NCBI RefSeq assembly: GCF_023100805.1
Contig: NZ_CP095855.1
Location: forward strand, 2,397,001-2,461,000
DNA: 64,000 bases
Direction: 5' to 3'
From: Chitinophaga filiformis
GTDB lineage: Bacteria; Bacteroidota; Bacteroidia; Chitinophagales; Chitinophagaceae
A program made the translations under genes and the position numbers. The notes beneath the pieces were generated by a model. That model did no database searches and was not told the DNA's origin. It saw nothing but the letters and a program-made list of their open reading frames with translations. Positions 35,861-45,611 of the stretch are shown piece after piece. Each line of letters starts with the position of its first letter. Positions within the stretch are counted from its first letter, which is position 1.

Positions 35861-36665
35861 TGTTAATTGCTAATATTTTATCTTCCAGGTTAATACGTGT
35901 GAAGTTATTCTTTTGCAGAATTTCTTTGGCCAGGTTGAGATAGTTGATCGCACCGGTGCTGGCGGCATCATACATGATCACTGACTTACCGAAGCTGGGC
36001 GCCTCACCCAATTTGGTATTACGGTGAATGATCGTGTTGAATACGCTTTCCTCAAAGTGTTGTTTCACTTCATCCACCACCTGGTTGCTCAGGCGCAGAC
36101 GGCCGTCGTACATGGTCATCAGGATGCCCTCTATGGCCAGGTTGGTATTTAAACGGCTCTGAACGATCTTAATTGTATTTAACAACTTACCAAGACCTTC
36201 CAGTGCAAAAAACTCACACTGTACAGGAATGATCACAGAGTCAGACGCCACCAGGGCATTTACCGTGATCAGGCCCAGGGAAGGGGAGCAGTCTACTATA
36301 ACAAAATCATAATCATCCTTTACAGCATCTATCACCTGCTTCATCACCTGCTCCCTGTTGGGATGGTTGATAAGCTCCAGCTCTGCACCTACCAGATCAA
36401 TATGGGATGGCAGCACTTTCAGATTGGGTGTATCTGATTCCAGGATCACATCTTTGGCCTGCCCGTCATTAACCATACAGTCATATAAGCTCTGCTGTAT
36501 ATTACGCAGGTCAAAACCTAAACCGGTGGTACTGTTAGCCTGCGGATCCGCATCTACCAGCAATGTTTTATACTCCAGTACAGCCAGGCTGCTTGCCAGG
36601 TTAATAGCACTGGTAGTTTTTCCTACCCCACCTTTCTGATTAGCGATTGCAATTACTCTTGCCAT
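35844..36665 (-). CDS. parA: Chromosome-partitioning ATPase ParA (Soj)
   Basis: 273 residues. The deviant Walker A is ANQKGGVGKTTSAINLAS at residues 8-25; Walker B region DFVIVDCSPSLGLITVNAL. ParA/MinD-type ATPase that forms dynamic patterns on the nucleoid to move ParB-parS complexes. ATG 36663-36665. First gene of the par-dapB operon. Confidence 0.96.
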   Translation of the reverse strand: MARVIAIANQKGGVGKTTSAINLASSLAVLEYKTLLVDADPQANSTTGLGFDLRNIQQSLYDCMVNDGQAKDVILESDTPNLKVLPSHIDLVGAELELINHPNREQVMKQVIDAVKDDYDFVIVDCSPSLGLITVNALVASDSVIIPVQCEFFALEGLGKLLNTIKIVQSRLNTNLAIEGILMTMYDGRLRLSNQVVDEVKQHFEESVFNTIIHRNTKLGEAPSFGKSVIMYDAASTGAINYLNLAKEILQKNNFTRINLEDKILAINNEQSE

Positions 36666-36765
36666 TGTTGATTAGGTATTTCTTAGGTTTTACTATAGGA
36701 TAATAAATAGGGCATGGCTTAGGAAGACTCCCGTCTCTTGCACCATGTAAAGAATATGCGTTTTA

Positions 36766-37446
36766 CTATAGATTGATACTGCTTCCTATTGCCGGCAGCA
36801 ATAATTCCAGCCCTGCGGCTGAAAACTGTTGCTGCGTTTTCTCCTTATCTATCTTGATATACCCAAAGGTGTCGTAGTGTACGCCGATAATGCGTTTACA
36901 ATCAACGAATCCTGCCGCTACAATCGCATCGTCAGCTCCCATGGTGAAATTATCTCCTATTGGTAAAATTGCAAAATCCAGTTTAGCATACCTGGGTATC
37001 AGCTGCATGTCCAGGGTCAGCGCTGTATCCCCTGCAAAATAAAAATTCCCCTCATCTGTCGTGAACACAAAGCCCAGGGGATTGCCTCCGTAGGAACCGT
37101 CCGGCAAACCACTCGAATGATGTGCTACCACACATTTCACTGTGCCAAAGTCAAATTGCCATTTGCCGCCCGTATTCATTGGGTGTACTTTCTCCAGGCC
37201 CTGCCTGCCTGCCCATTCGGTCAGTTCAAAAGCACCCACAACAGTTGCATTTGTACGTTTCGCCAGTGCCACCAGGTCGGCAACATGGTCCGCATGACCG
37301 TGTGAACAGAATATATAATCAGCCTCTATCTTGTTGATATCTACCGCCTTAGCCAGTTCATTGTGTGTAATGAAAGGGTCAAAAACAATCTTCTTCCCCT
37401 TGATTTCAACCGCAAAACTGGAATGTCCGTAATAGGTGAAATTCAT
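36766..37446 (-). CDS. UPF0173-family metal-dependent hydrolase
   Basis: 226 residues from ATG 37444-37446 (MNFTYYGHSSFAVEIKGKKI). Metallo-beta-lactamase fold with CSHGHADHV as the HxHxDH metal motif, GDTALTLDM and the C-terminal GVHYDTFGYI. Substrate unknown for the family. The upstream in-frame extension lacks homology-like sequence. Separate from the par operon by about 100 bases. A TACTTTTG at 37493-37500 (minus) fits a -7 box. Confidence 0.9.
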   Translation of the reverse strand: MNFTYYGHSSFAVEIKGKKIVFDPFITHNELAKAVDINKIEADYIFCSHGHADHVADLVALAKRTNATVVGAFELTEWAGRQGLEKVHPMNTGGKWQFDFGTVKCVVAHHSSGLPDGSYGGNPLGFVFTTDEGNFYFAGDTALTLDMQLIPRYAKLDFAILPIGDNFTMGADDAIVAAGFVDCKRIIGVHYDTFGYIKIDKEKTQQQFSAAGLELLLPAIGSSINL

Positions 37447-37740
37447 CTTGCAGGTGTCTATGTAAACAAAGTATATACTTATCCAAAGTGTACAAAAGTA
37501 CAACGATTAGAGAATAATAAGGTCTACCCCGCTATTTATTTATTCACAGCTGGTACACATTTGAATTGTTAATTAATTCAAAATGAGACGCTTAATATTA
37601 TTTGTTAAAGTAAATGCAAAATCTCACTTCCGGTACAATATGTGGATGGGTAGTTCGTCATAACATGATACCCCCGCTGGTACCAAAAAAAAGGATAAGG
37701 TCTGCCGAAGGGGTTATTTTTGCAAGGACAAATACTCTAC

Positions 37741-39000
37741 ATGCGCTCAGGATTAAACACGATAGTACTGTTAGTCATACTATTACTACTCGATCTTTAT
37801 GTTTTTATGGCCATTAAGGCCATTTTTAATGGTTCATCGGCAAGAGTGCGTAGTATCGTATTCGGTGGCTACTGGGTGATATCGGCCCTGGTAATATTGA
37901 CTATCGCCCTCTTACCCTACCTCAACTGGCAGGAATGGCCTGTCAATGCCCGCTCGTATGTACTGACTATCATATTCGGACTGGTATTCGCGAAAGTATT
38001 GGCGGCGGTATTCCTTTTACTCGACGATGCGCGTCGTGGTATTCAGTGGATTATCAGCCGTTTTTCTTCCGGCGGAGGGGATGAAGTGGCTGTAAATGCC
38101 ATCACCCGGTCAAAATTTCTTTCCCAGATGGCCTTAATACTGGGCGGCGGTATGTTTGCCACCCTGGTATACGGCCTGTCCAATAAATACAATTACCGGG
38201 TCCATAAAATGAAACTGGCCTTTAAGAACCTGCCCCCGGCCTTTAAAGGACTCCGTATTGTACAGATATCTGATATTCACTCCGGTAGCCTGACCAACAA
38301 AGAGGCAGTAGAAAAAGGAGTGGCGCTCATTAATGCGCAAAACGCTGACATTGTGTTGTTTACAGGCGACCTGGTGAACGACCGTGCCACGGAAATGGAT
38401 AACCTGATGGACGTTTTCAGCCGGGTAAAAGCCCCCATGGGCGTTTATTCGACCCTGGGCAACCATGATTACGGCGACTATTACGCCTGGCCCGACAGGG
38501 ATGCCAACGGTTTCAGCGCCATGCGGCACGAAAACCTGGAGCGGCTCAAGGCGGTGCATGGCGAGCTGGGTTGGAAACTGCTGATGAATGAACATGTTAC
38601 CCTGGAGCGTGGCGGACAACAGATCGGTTTACTGGGTATTGAGAACTGGAGTGCTATGAGCCGTTTTCCGAAATACGGCGACATGAAAAAGGCATACGCC
38701 GGCGCCGCACACCTGCCATTCAAGATCCTGATGTCTCATGACCCTACCCACTGGGATGCCCAGGTCAGGACAGAGTACCCCGATATAGACCTGATGCTGG
38801 CCGGCCATACCCATGGTATGCAGTTCGGAGTGGAGATCCCCGGTTTCAAATGGAGTCCCGCACGGTTTATCTATAAAGAATGGGCAGGGCTTTATAAAGA
38901 GGGAGATCAGCGTCTGTATGTGAACAGAGGCTTCGGCTTCCTGGGCTACCCGGGCCGCGTAGGTATCCTGCCGGAAATTACCGTGATAGAGCTGGTATAG
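37741..39000 (+). CDS. Membrane-anchored metallophosphoesterase (YkuE-like)
   Basis: 419 residues from ATG 37741. Three hydrophobic helices occupy about 5-105 and a further one about 130-150, then a calcineurin-like domain (about 170-419) with QISDIHSGS, FTGDLVNDRATEMD, STLGNHDYGDYY, MSHDPTHWD and LAGHTHGMQFG. Known relatives act on lipid-linked or cell-wall phosphates, such as UDP-diacylglucosamine hydrolases or teichoic-acid-related enzymes; the substrate here is unknown. A TATTTTTG at 37715-37722 may be the -7 box. Confidence 0.92.
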   Translation: MRSGLNTIVLLVILLLLDLYVFMAIKAIFNGSSARVRSIVFGGYWVISALVILTIALLPYLNWQEWPVNARSYVLTIIFGLVFAKVLAAVFLLLDDARRGIQWIISRFSSGGGDEVAVNAITRSKFLSQMALILGGGMFATLVYGLSNKYNYRVHKMKLAFKNLPPAFKGLRIVQISDIHSGSLTNKEAVEKGVALINAQNADIVLFTGDLVNDRATEMDNLMDVFSRVKAPMGVYSTLGNHDYGDYYAWPDRDANGFSAMRHENLERLKAVHGELGWKLLMNEHVTLERGGQQIGLLGIENWSAMSRFPKYGDMKKAYAGAAHLPFKILMSHDPTHWDAQVRTEYPDIDLMLAGHTHGMQFGVEIPGFKWSPARFIYKEWAGLYKEGDQRLYVNRGFGFLGYPGRVGILPEITVIELV

Positions 39001-39110
39001 TCTGGTCGGCTCTAGTCCCGCAGTCAACGACTTTCCGTCCTCATCCACCGACAAACGGCTACGGTCTATCGACTAATTAGCCTATCTTGCAGCTGTAAAA
39101 TGCTCCGTGC

Positions 39111-40049
39111 ATGCGCTGCTGCTTTCTATTCTTATTTCTGTTATGTAGTAAGGCTGTCATGGGCCAGACCCTTGCCGACTTGGAAAAACAACTGGATTCT
39201 CTGCTAAAAAAGAGGGAGAAAAGTGAATTCGTCCTGGGGCTCGGTTATGGCAATAGCCCTGCTTACGGCAAGAAAACGCAGACGTATGAGACGCCGATAG
39301 TCATGAAACCTTTCCTTTCCCCAACGGTTTCCTATTTTCATAAAACGGGATTGTACGCCAATGTCAGCAGTTATTACCTGTTTCAATCCATCGGTAAGCC
39401 CTGGTTTGAATGGGATCTTTCTGTTGGATACGACTATTCAAAGAACAGGAAATTCCTGACAGGCATTTCCTATACCAAATACATCTTCACCGATTCTGTA
39501 GATATTCCGGTTACGCCAATCAATAATGAATTATTTGCCTACTTCTACTACCGGGACTGGTGGTTGCAACCCGGCGTCAGCCTGGATCTCGGGTGGGGCA
39601 GCACGCAGGAGAAGATTGCCGGAGGGCGGTTAAGCCGCAACATATCCGGGAAGGATTTTAATATCGTTACGGTGGTGCGTCATCCATTTATTTTTATCGA
39701 TGTACTAAAGCACGACGATGCCATTTTATTGACCCCTTCCGTCGGGCTCACGATGGGTACCGCCAACTATTACAGCAACCTGAAGTCATTCCAGTATATT
39801 TCCCGCTCGCCCAAACTACATTGGGAATGGAGCGATACCAGGCCTCCGGAAGATATCCAGAGAGCCTTTCTAAGTAAAAAAACTGCCACCGGCTTTGAGA
39901 TGCGGGCGCTTGATCTCACCCTCAATGCGTCTTATATGCTGGGCAACGTTACGATCTCCCCATCCTACACCATTTTCAAACCTTTCCAGGGAGAGGAAAA
40001 ACAACTCACCGGCTATTTCACTGCCAGGTTAGGATACACTTTCAAATGA
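39111..40049 (+). CDS. Putative outer-membrane beta-barrel protein, function unknown
   Basis: 312 residues with a signal peptide (about 1-18, ending KAVMGQ) followed by a short charged coiled segment (LADLEKQLDSLLKKREKSE). The remainder consists of alternating amphipathic strands (FVLGLGYGNSPAYG, YANVSSYYLFQSI) and ends in an aromatic residue-containing strand RLGYTFK, as expected for an outer-membrane barrel. No family was recognised with confidence. Confidence 0.78.
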   Translation: MRCCFLFLFLLCSKAVMGQTLADLEKQLDSLLKKREKSEFVLGLGYGNSPAYGKKTQTYETPIVMKPFLSPTVSYFHKTGLYANVSSYYLFQSIGKPWFEWDLSVGYDYSKNRKFLTGISYTKYIFTDSVDIPVTPINNELFAYFYYRDWWLQPGVSLDLGWGSTQEKIAGGRLSRNISGKDFNIVTVVRHPFIFIDVLKHDDAILLTPSVGLTMGTANYYSNLKSFQYISRSPKLHWEWSDTRPPEDIQRAFLSKKTATGFEMRALDLTLNASYMLGNVTISPSYTIFKPFQGEEKQLTGYFTARLGYTFK

Positions 40050-40250
40050 TCTCCTTTTAGCATTTTACCCTCACGTTACTGTTTTTTTTATTTTATTATC
40101 CACACAGTGCTAAGTGTTAATAATTATAGCACGCATTTTGCTATCAGTCGGATAGGGGTGTGCCTTGTGAGGAACGTTTATATTTAATCAGACCAGAAAA
40201 ACCTTTAAATCAATCAATAAATCATCCTCTTCTGTTTAAAAACAACTATT

Positions 40251-40868
40251 ATGAAAAAACTGTTTCTCGCGATCGCAGTACTCAGCGTAACTGCCGTTTC
40301 TACCGCAAATGCCCAGACCAAATTTTTACGATTCGGTCTCAAAGGAGGTGCTAATCTGGGTAAACTGGACGGTCAGGGTTACAAAGATGGCTTCAATCTG
40401 GGGTATCACCTGGGTGGTTTTACACAGGTTAACCTGACAAAAGGTTTCGGTGTACAAGGTGAATTGATCTTTTCTTCCAGCACAGTAAAAACTACAAGCA
40501 ATTTTGGCGAAGTCGTTGATCCTGAAAATCTGAATGACCCTGCCAACAACAACAAAAAGATAAAACTCAACTACCTGAGCATTCCGCTGCTGGCGAATAT
40601 CTCTTTGGGTAGCCCGCGTGTTAAACTGCAGGTAGGTCCTCAGTTCAGCGCCCTGGTGAGCGACAAGAACGTATTCAAAGGTGCCAACGATGCCTTTAAA
40701 GGCGGTGATGTATCTGGCGTGGCCGGTTTATGGCTGCAGCTGCCCATCATCAACATCAGTGCACGTTACATCATTGGTTTCACCGACGTGAAAGGTATCA
40801 ATACCGTTACCGACAGAGGCAACTGGAAAAACCAGAGCATCCAGCTGGGTGTAGGTGTAACTTTGTAA
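40251..40868 (+). CDS. PorT-like outer-membrane beta-barrel protein
   Basis: 205 residues with a clear signal peptide (MKKLFLAIAVLSVTAVSTANAQ) and the short-barrel pattern FGLKGGANLGKLDG, GYHLGGFTQVNLTKGFGVQGELIFSS, YLSIPLLANI, LQVGPQFSALVSDK, ending QLGVGVTL. This fits the OMP beta-brl_2 family common in Bacteroidota; function is structural or unknown. It ends at a strong terminator. Confidence 0.88.
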   Translation: MKKLFLAIAVLSVTAVSTANAQTKFLRFGLKGGANLGKLDGQGYKDGFNLGYHLGGFTQVNLTKGFGVQGELIFSSSTVKTTSNFGEVVDPENLNDPANNNKKIKLNYLSIPLLANISLGSPRVKLQVGPQFSALVSDKNVFKGANDAFKGGDVSGVAGLWLQLPIINISARYIIGFTDVKGINTVTDRGNWKNQSIQLGVGVTL

Positions 40869-40891
40869 AAAGAGCCCAGATGAAATATTGA

Positions 40892-40925
40892 AAGTCGCCT
40901 CGTTATAAAACGGGGCGACTTTTTT
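40892..40925 (+). terminator. Intrinsic terminator of the outer-membrane barrel gene
   Basis: AAGTCGCCTCGTT and AACGGGGCGACTT pair around ATAA with one G-U pair, followed by a T-run. Confidence 0.93.
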
Positions 40926-41040
40926 AATATCATTATCTTTTCGTGGCATTATACTTGACAATATACCTATGCTTATAAAAATGAATGGAAAGGAGGCCGC
41001 AGGCTGACAATTTGGCCACTTTCCCGATTAAACTACGCAG

Positions 41041-43443
41041 ATGAATAGATTCTATTTTGCAAACTCGGAAGAAGAGATGGAGTTCATGCCGATTATCCCT
41101 TTGAATGAAGAGAATGATGGCCTGGAGGACGAGAAAATACCTGATGAACTGGCATTATTGCCACTAAGAAATACTGTACTTTTCCCTGGGGTGGTACTGC
41201 CAATTACTGTTGGCAGAGACAAATCCATTAAGGCAGTGAATGATGCCTATAAGGCAGATAAGCTGATAGGGGTGGTAGCACAAAAAGACAGTACAATAGA
41301 AGATCCCAACCTGGTGGATCTTGCCGACGTGGGGACTGTAGCCCGCATCGTTAAACTGATAAAAATGCCGGATGGTGGCACCACCATCATTATACAGGGT
41401 CGCAAACGTTTTAAGATCAGTGAAATAGTGGCGGAAGATCCATATTTCAAAGCGCGCATTGAATTACTGCAGGATGAAATAGTGACAGACGATCCGGAAT
41501 TTGACGCCTACATTTCTTCCATTAAGGATCTGGCAGGACAGATCATCCAGTTATCGCCCAACCTGCCATCCGAAGCCAGCATCATCCTGAAGAATATTGA
41601 AAATGAATCTTTCCTGGTACACTTCGTTTCTTCCAATCTGAACTGTGACCTGAAAGATAAACAGCAACTGCTCGAGATCAATAACCTGCGCACCCGCGCG
41701 GAATTGCTCCTGAAATTATTGCAGGTGGAACTGCAGCTGGCAGAACTGAAAAATAAGATCACCAATAAAACCAAGGCGGATCTTGACAAGCAACAAAGGG
41801 AATACTTCCTCCAGCAACAGCTTAAGTCCATCAAGGAAGAGCTGGGAGGAGACGCCAATGACCGCGAAGTCAAGGAATTGCAGCGCAAGGCAGAAAAGAA
41901 ACAGTGGACAGAAGCTGCTGCAGAACTGTTCCGCAAGGGCATAGAAAAGCTGGAGCGTATGCATCCCAGCACGCCGGATTATTCTGTGGTGTACAATCAC
42001 CTGGACCTGATGCTGGACCTGCCCTGGAAAGAATATACAGAAGACAGCTATGACCTGAAAAAGGCGAAAAAGATCCTGGACAATGACCACTATGGTATGG
42101 ACAAGATCAAGGAACGTATTCTCGAATACCTGGCCGTTCTCAAACTGAAAGGGGACATGAAGTCTCCGATCCTTTGCTTCGTAGGTCCTCCCGGTATTGG
42201 TAAAACGTCCCTGGGCCGTTCCATTGCCAGCGCTATAGGCCGTAAATACGTAAGACTGAGCCTTGGTGGCCTGCATGATGAAAGCGAGATCAGGGGCCAT
42301 CGTAAAACATATATCGGCGCAATGCCCGGTCGTGTATTACAGTCCATCCGCAAAGTGAAAACTTCCAATCCTGTAATGATCCTCGACGAGATCGACAAGA
42401 TCGGTAATGATCACCGCGGTGATCCAAGTTCTGCTATGCTGGAGGTACTGGACCCTGAACAGAACGGTACTTTTTACGATAACTACCTGGAGCTGGAGTA
42501 CGACCTGAGCAAAGTACTGTTTATCGCTACCGCGAATAATATTAACGCGATCAGCCCCGCCCTGCGCGACAGGCTGGAGATCATCGATCTGAGTGGTTAT
42601 TCCATAGAAGAGAAAGTGGAGATCGCCAAGCGTCACCTGATCCCTAAACAGAAGGATGCACATGGTCTGAAAACGCTGAAAATGCGTATCAGCAACAACA
42701 TCATCGAAAGAGTGATCCAGGATTATACCCGTGAAAGCGGTGTCCGCGAGCTGGACAGGCAATTTGCCTCAATCATGCGTTCCATAGCCAAAGATGTGGC
42801 GCTGGAAGAGGAAATACCGGAAAGCCTGACAGAAGAGCATATCGAAAAGATACTGGGTAAGTCCCGCTATTCGAATGAGATCTATAAAGTGGGCAACCCG
42901 GCAGGTGTTGCTGTAGGATTGGCCTGGACCTATGTAGGGGGAGACATCCTTTTCATCGAGACCAGCCTGAGTGAAGGTAAAGGCGAGCTGAGACTGACCG
43001 GTAACCTGGGTAACGTCATGAAGGAATCTGTAAGCACTGCCCTGAGCTATCTGCATGCACATGCGAAGGAATTCAAGATAGATCCCAAACTGTTCACCCA
43101 ACGCAATGTCCATGTACACGTTCCGGAAGGAGCTGTGCCCAAGGATGGTCCAAGCGCCGGTATCACGATGCTGACAGCATTGACCTCCGCGTTCACAGGC
43201 AGAAAGGTGAAATCCTACCTGGCTATGACAGGCGAGATCACCCTCCGCGGACAGGTACTACCGGTAGGAGGTATCAAGGAAAAGATACTGGCTGCCAAAA
43301 GAGCAGGTATTAAGGAAATTATCCTTTGCTGGCAGAACGAAAAGGATATCAAAGAAATAAACCCGGACTATATTAAAGGATTAAAGTTCCATTTTGTAAA
43401 AGAAATGAACCAAGTGATCGATATAGCGTTATTAAAGAAGTAA
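41041..43443 (+). CDS. lon: ATP-dependent protease Lon
   Basis: 800 residues. Degrades misfolded and regulatory proteins in the cytoplasm. The N-terminal substrate-binding domain (about 38-235; [19 protein letters not shown]), a coiled region, the AAA+ module with Walker [11 protein letters not shown] at 382-391 and Walker B VMILDEID, then the protease domain with catalytic Ser705 in [11 protein letters not shown] and the lysine of GGIKEK (746-748). Start ATG at 41041 gives a short acidic N-terminal leader ([20 protein letters not shown]) before the conserved part. Confidence 0.97.
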   Translation: MNRFYFANSEEEMEFMPIIPLNEENDGLEDEKIPDELALLPLRNTVLFPGVVLPITVGRDKSIKAVNDAYKADKLIGVVAQKDSTIEDPNLVDLADVGTVARIVKLIKMPDGGTTIIIQGRKRFKISEIVAEDPYFKARIELLQDEIVTDDPEFDAYISSIKDLAGQIIQLSPNLPSEASIILKNIENESFLVHFVSSNLNCDLKDKQQLLEINNLRTRAELLLKLLQVELQLAELKNKITNKTKADLDKQQREYFLQQQLKSIKEELGGDANDREVKELQRKAEKKQWTEAAAELFRKGIEKLERMHPSTPDYSVVYNHLDLMLDLPWKEYTEDSYDLKKAKKILDNDHYGMDKIKERILEYLAVLKLKGDMKSPILCFVGPPGIGKTSLGRSIASAIGRKYVRLSLGGLHDESEIRGHRKTYIGAMPGRVLQSIRKVKTSNPVMILDEIDKIGNDHRGDPSSAMLEVLDPEQNGTFYDNYLELEYDLSKVLFIATANNINAISPALRDRLEIIDLSGYSIEEKVEIAKRHLIPKQKDAHGLKTLKMRISNNIIERVIQDYTRESGVRELDRQFASIMRSIAKDVALEEEIPESLTEEHIEKILGKSRYSNEIYKVGNPAGVAVGLAWTYVGGDILFIETSLSEGKGELRLTGNLGNVMKESVSTALSYLHAHAKEFKIDPKLFTQRNVHVHVPEGAVPKDGPSAGITMLTALTSAFTGRKVKSYLAMTGEITLRGQVLPVGGIKEKILAAKRAGIKEIILCWQNEKDIKEINPDYIKGLKFHFVKEMNQVIDIALLKK

Positions 43444-43514
43444 CATTTCCCTGCCAGCCTTTTTAACAGTTGTGGCTGGCAATGGATACTAATGTTGATT
43501 GTTTTAAGGGTTTG

Positions 43515-43545
43515 GGAATGCCATATGTGTAGCATATGGCATTCC
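43515..43545. terminator. Perfect 13-bp hairpin after lon
   Basis: GGAATGCCATATG and CATATGGCATTCC pair perfectly around TGTAG, 72 bases after the lon stop and followed by TGTTTTAG. The T-run is weak, so it is a probable, not certain, terminator. Confidence 0.65.
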
Positions 43546-43642
43546 TGTTTTAGATCACAATCAATAGCCGACAGCCATTCCGCCAATAACCTCAAAGGCT
43601 TCGTGTTTTATAACCTATTATTATTTAGTTTTATGCCTCTTT

Positions 43643-44695
43643 ATGAGGAAAAACATCATTGCACTACTGATAGTGCTCCCATACCTCTGTCTTTCTATGA
43701 CAACCGCCAGTGCCCAGGTATTGGGAGGTAAGAGCGTATTTTCCTTCCTCGATCTGCCTGTTTCTCCGCAAATAGCGGCCCTGGGCGGTTCCAATGTCAG
43801 TTTACAGAACAATGATATTGCACTGTCTGCATTGAATCCCTCATTACTGCGGGAAAGCATGCACCAGCATTTAGAGGTAAATTATACCAACTATTTCGCC
43901 GGCGTACAATATGCTCATGCGTTGTTTGGCTACCACCTGGATAGGTATGCCACTACACTTGCCGGCAGTGTGCAATACATTGACTATGGCAGTGTGACGC
44001 AGACAGATGCGGCAGGAAACATACTGGGAAATTTCAAGCCCCGGGATATGGCCTTTCAGCTGACGGCCTCCCGGAGATACCTTGAGCGTTGGTACTATGG
44101 TATCAGCATTCAGTATGTTCAATCGTCCTATCTGCAATATAAAGCCTCCGGACTGGCAGTGCATGTAGGATTGAACTACCAGGATACTGCCCGTCACTGG
44201 CAGGCCGGCCTGGTAGTACGTAACATGGGCGCACAACTAAAGACCTATACAAAAGACAACCAGGAGCCTTTACCTTTCGACCTGCAGATAGGCATTTCAA
44301 AAAAGCTGGAGAACCTACCCCTGCAATTCTCTGCTACGATACACCATGTACACCAGTTCGATGTGCGTTATGCCGATCCGGACTTCCAGGAAGGCACTAT
44401 CACCTACGACGGAGACACTACTACGCATAACAATACGGCAGATAAGATCTTCCGTCACTTTATACTTGCCGCACAGTGGGAGATAGGCCGTTATATAGAG
44501 CTGACAGCTTCCTACAATCACCTCCGCAGACAAGAGTTAGGGTTACCACAACAAAAAGGCATGAGTGGTTGCTCAGGAGGGATCGGCATTATCACGCGCA
44601 AGATCCATTTAAGATATACACGCTCCTGGTACCAACGCAGCGAAGCTCTGAATCAGTTGGGTATCAATGTACCACTGAAGGAATGGAGGTATTAG
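43643..44695 (+). CDS. porQ: Type IX secretion system protein PorQ
   Basis: 350 residues with a signal peptide (about 1-25, ending TASAQ). The PorQ signature is GGKSVFSFLDLPVSPQIAALGG and NDIALSALNPSLL, followed by outer-membrane barrel strands (NYTNYFAGVQYAHAL). In known systems PorQ anchors the attachment complex with PorU, PorV and PorZ in the outer membrane, where T9SS cargo is cleaved and joined to A-LPS. It matches the T9SS cargo genes elsewhere in the window. Confidence 0.9.
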   Translation: MRKNIIALLIVLPYLCLSMTTASAQVLGGKSVFSFLDLPVSPQIAALGGSNVSLQNNDIALSALNPSLLRESMHQHLEVNYTNYFAGVQYAHALFGYHLDRYATTLAGSVQYIDYGSVTQTDAAGNILGNFKPRDMAFQLTASRRYLERWYYGISIQYVQSSYLQYKASGLAVHVGLNYQDTARHWQAGLVVRNMGAQLKTYTKDNQEPLPFDLQIGISKKLENLPLQFSATIHHVHQFDVRYADPDFQEGTITYDGDTTTHNNTADKIFRHFILAAQWEIGRYIELTASYNHLRRQELGLPQQKGMSGCSGGIGIITRKIHLRYTRSWYQRSEALNQLGINVPLKEWRY

Positions 44696-44707
44696 CTAAA
44701 ATAAAAA

Positions 44708-44735
44708 CGGGACTACAGACGCATCTGTAATCCCG
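44708..44735 (-). terminator. Intrinsic terminator of pdxJ (probably also porQ)
   Basis: CGGGACTACAGA and TCTGTAATCCCG pair with one mismatch around a 4-base loop. On the minus strand TTTTTATTTT follows. It lies between the converging porQ and pdxJ genes. Confidence 0.85.
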
Positions 44736-44755
44736 CAAGAAATATAACAACAACT

Positions 44756-45487
44756 TTACTCTTCCAACTGCCGCTTATACAACTGTATCGTATTCTCCAA
44801 TCCGAAATAAAGCGCATCACACACCAGCGCATGGCCGATAGACACTTCTTTCAACTGGGGAATATGCAGCTTAAAGAACCGTAAGTTATCAAGATTGAGA
44901 TCGTGACCTGCATTAAGATCCAGTCCTATTGCGGTAGCAGCGCGGGCAGTATTCTTATAGTCATTGAACAACTGAAGATTCTGTGGCTGTGTACGTGCAC
45001 GTTCATACTCTTCAGCGTAAGGACCGGTATAGAGTTCAATACGATCTGCACCAGCCGTTTTCGCAGCTTCCACTTTATCTACTTCCGCGTTCAGGAATAT
45101 CGACACACGGATACCGGCAGATTTTAATGTACCGATCACTTCACGAAGGAAAGACTGGTTCTTAATGGTATCCCAGCCGGTATTGGAAGTGATGGCATCA
45201 GGCGGATCGGGCACCAGCGTAGCCTGATGTGGCTTTACAGACAGCACAAGATCCATAAAGTCTTTTGAAGGATATCCTTCAATGTTGAATTCCGTTTTCA
45301 CCAGCGGCTTCAGGTCTCTTACGTCCTGGTAGCGGATATGCCGTTCATCCGGTCTCGGATGTACGGTAATACCATCTGCGCCGAAACGCTCGCAGTCCTG
45401 CGCAACTTTTAGTATATCCGGCATATTACCACCACGTGCATTGCGAAGAGTGGCAAATTTGTTGATGTTTACGCTTAGCTTGGTCAT
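44756..45487 (-). CDS. pdxJ: Pyridoxine 5'-phosphate synthase
   Basis: 243 residues, TIM barrel. Condenses 1-deoxyxylulose-5-phosphate with 3-amino-2-oxopropyl phosphate to pyridoxine phosphate. Motifs LSVNINKFATLRNARGG, TVHPRPDERHI, FNIEGYPS and GLDLNAGHDLN. A TAATTTTG at 45492-45499 (minus) lies just before the ATG. The deoxyxylulose-phosphate it needs is also the precursor used by dxr in this window. Confidence 0.96.
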   Translation of the reverse strand: MTKLSVNINKFATLRNARGGNMPDILKVAQDCERFGADGITVHPRPDERHIRYQDVRDLKPLVKTEFNIEGYPSKDFMDLVLSVKPHQATLVPDPPDAITSNTGWDTIKNQSFLREVIGTLKSAGIRVSIFLNAEVDKVEAAKTAGADRIELYTGPYAEEYERARTQPQNLQLFNDYKNTARAATAIGLDLNAGHDLNLDNLRFFKLHIPQLKEVSIGHALVCDALYFGLENTIQLYKRQLEE

Positions 45488-45553
45488 AATACAAAATTAG
45501 TGGAATTACGTGGATAGTCCATCGGGATAGATGAGGGAGTAAATAAACTTAAA

Positions 45554-45592
45554 AGCAATAGCCCATAACTATCACAGTTATGGGCTATTGCT
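45554..45592 (-). terminator. Terminator of ahcY, 17-bp perfect stem
   Basis: Arms 45554-45570 and 45576-45592 are exact complements around ATCAC (stem AGCAATAGCCCATAACT). On the minus strand TTTTAAG follows. It lies 20 bases past the ahcY stop. Confidence 0.85.
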
Positions 45593-45611
45593 AATATAGT
45601 GATTAATCAGA

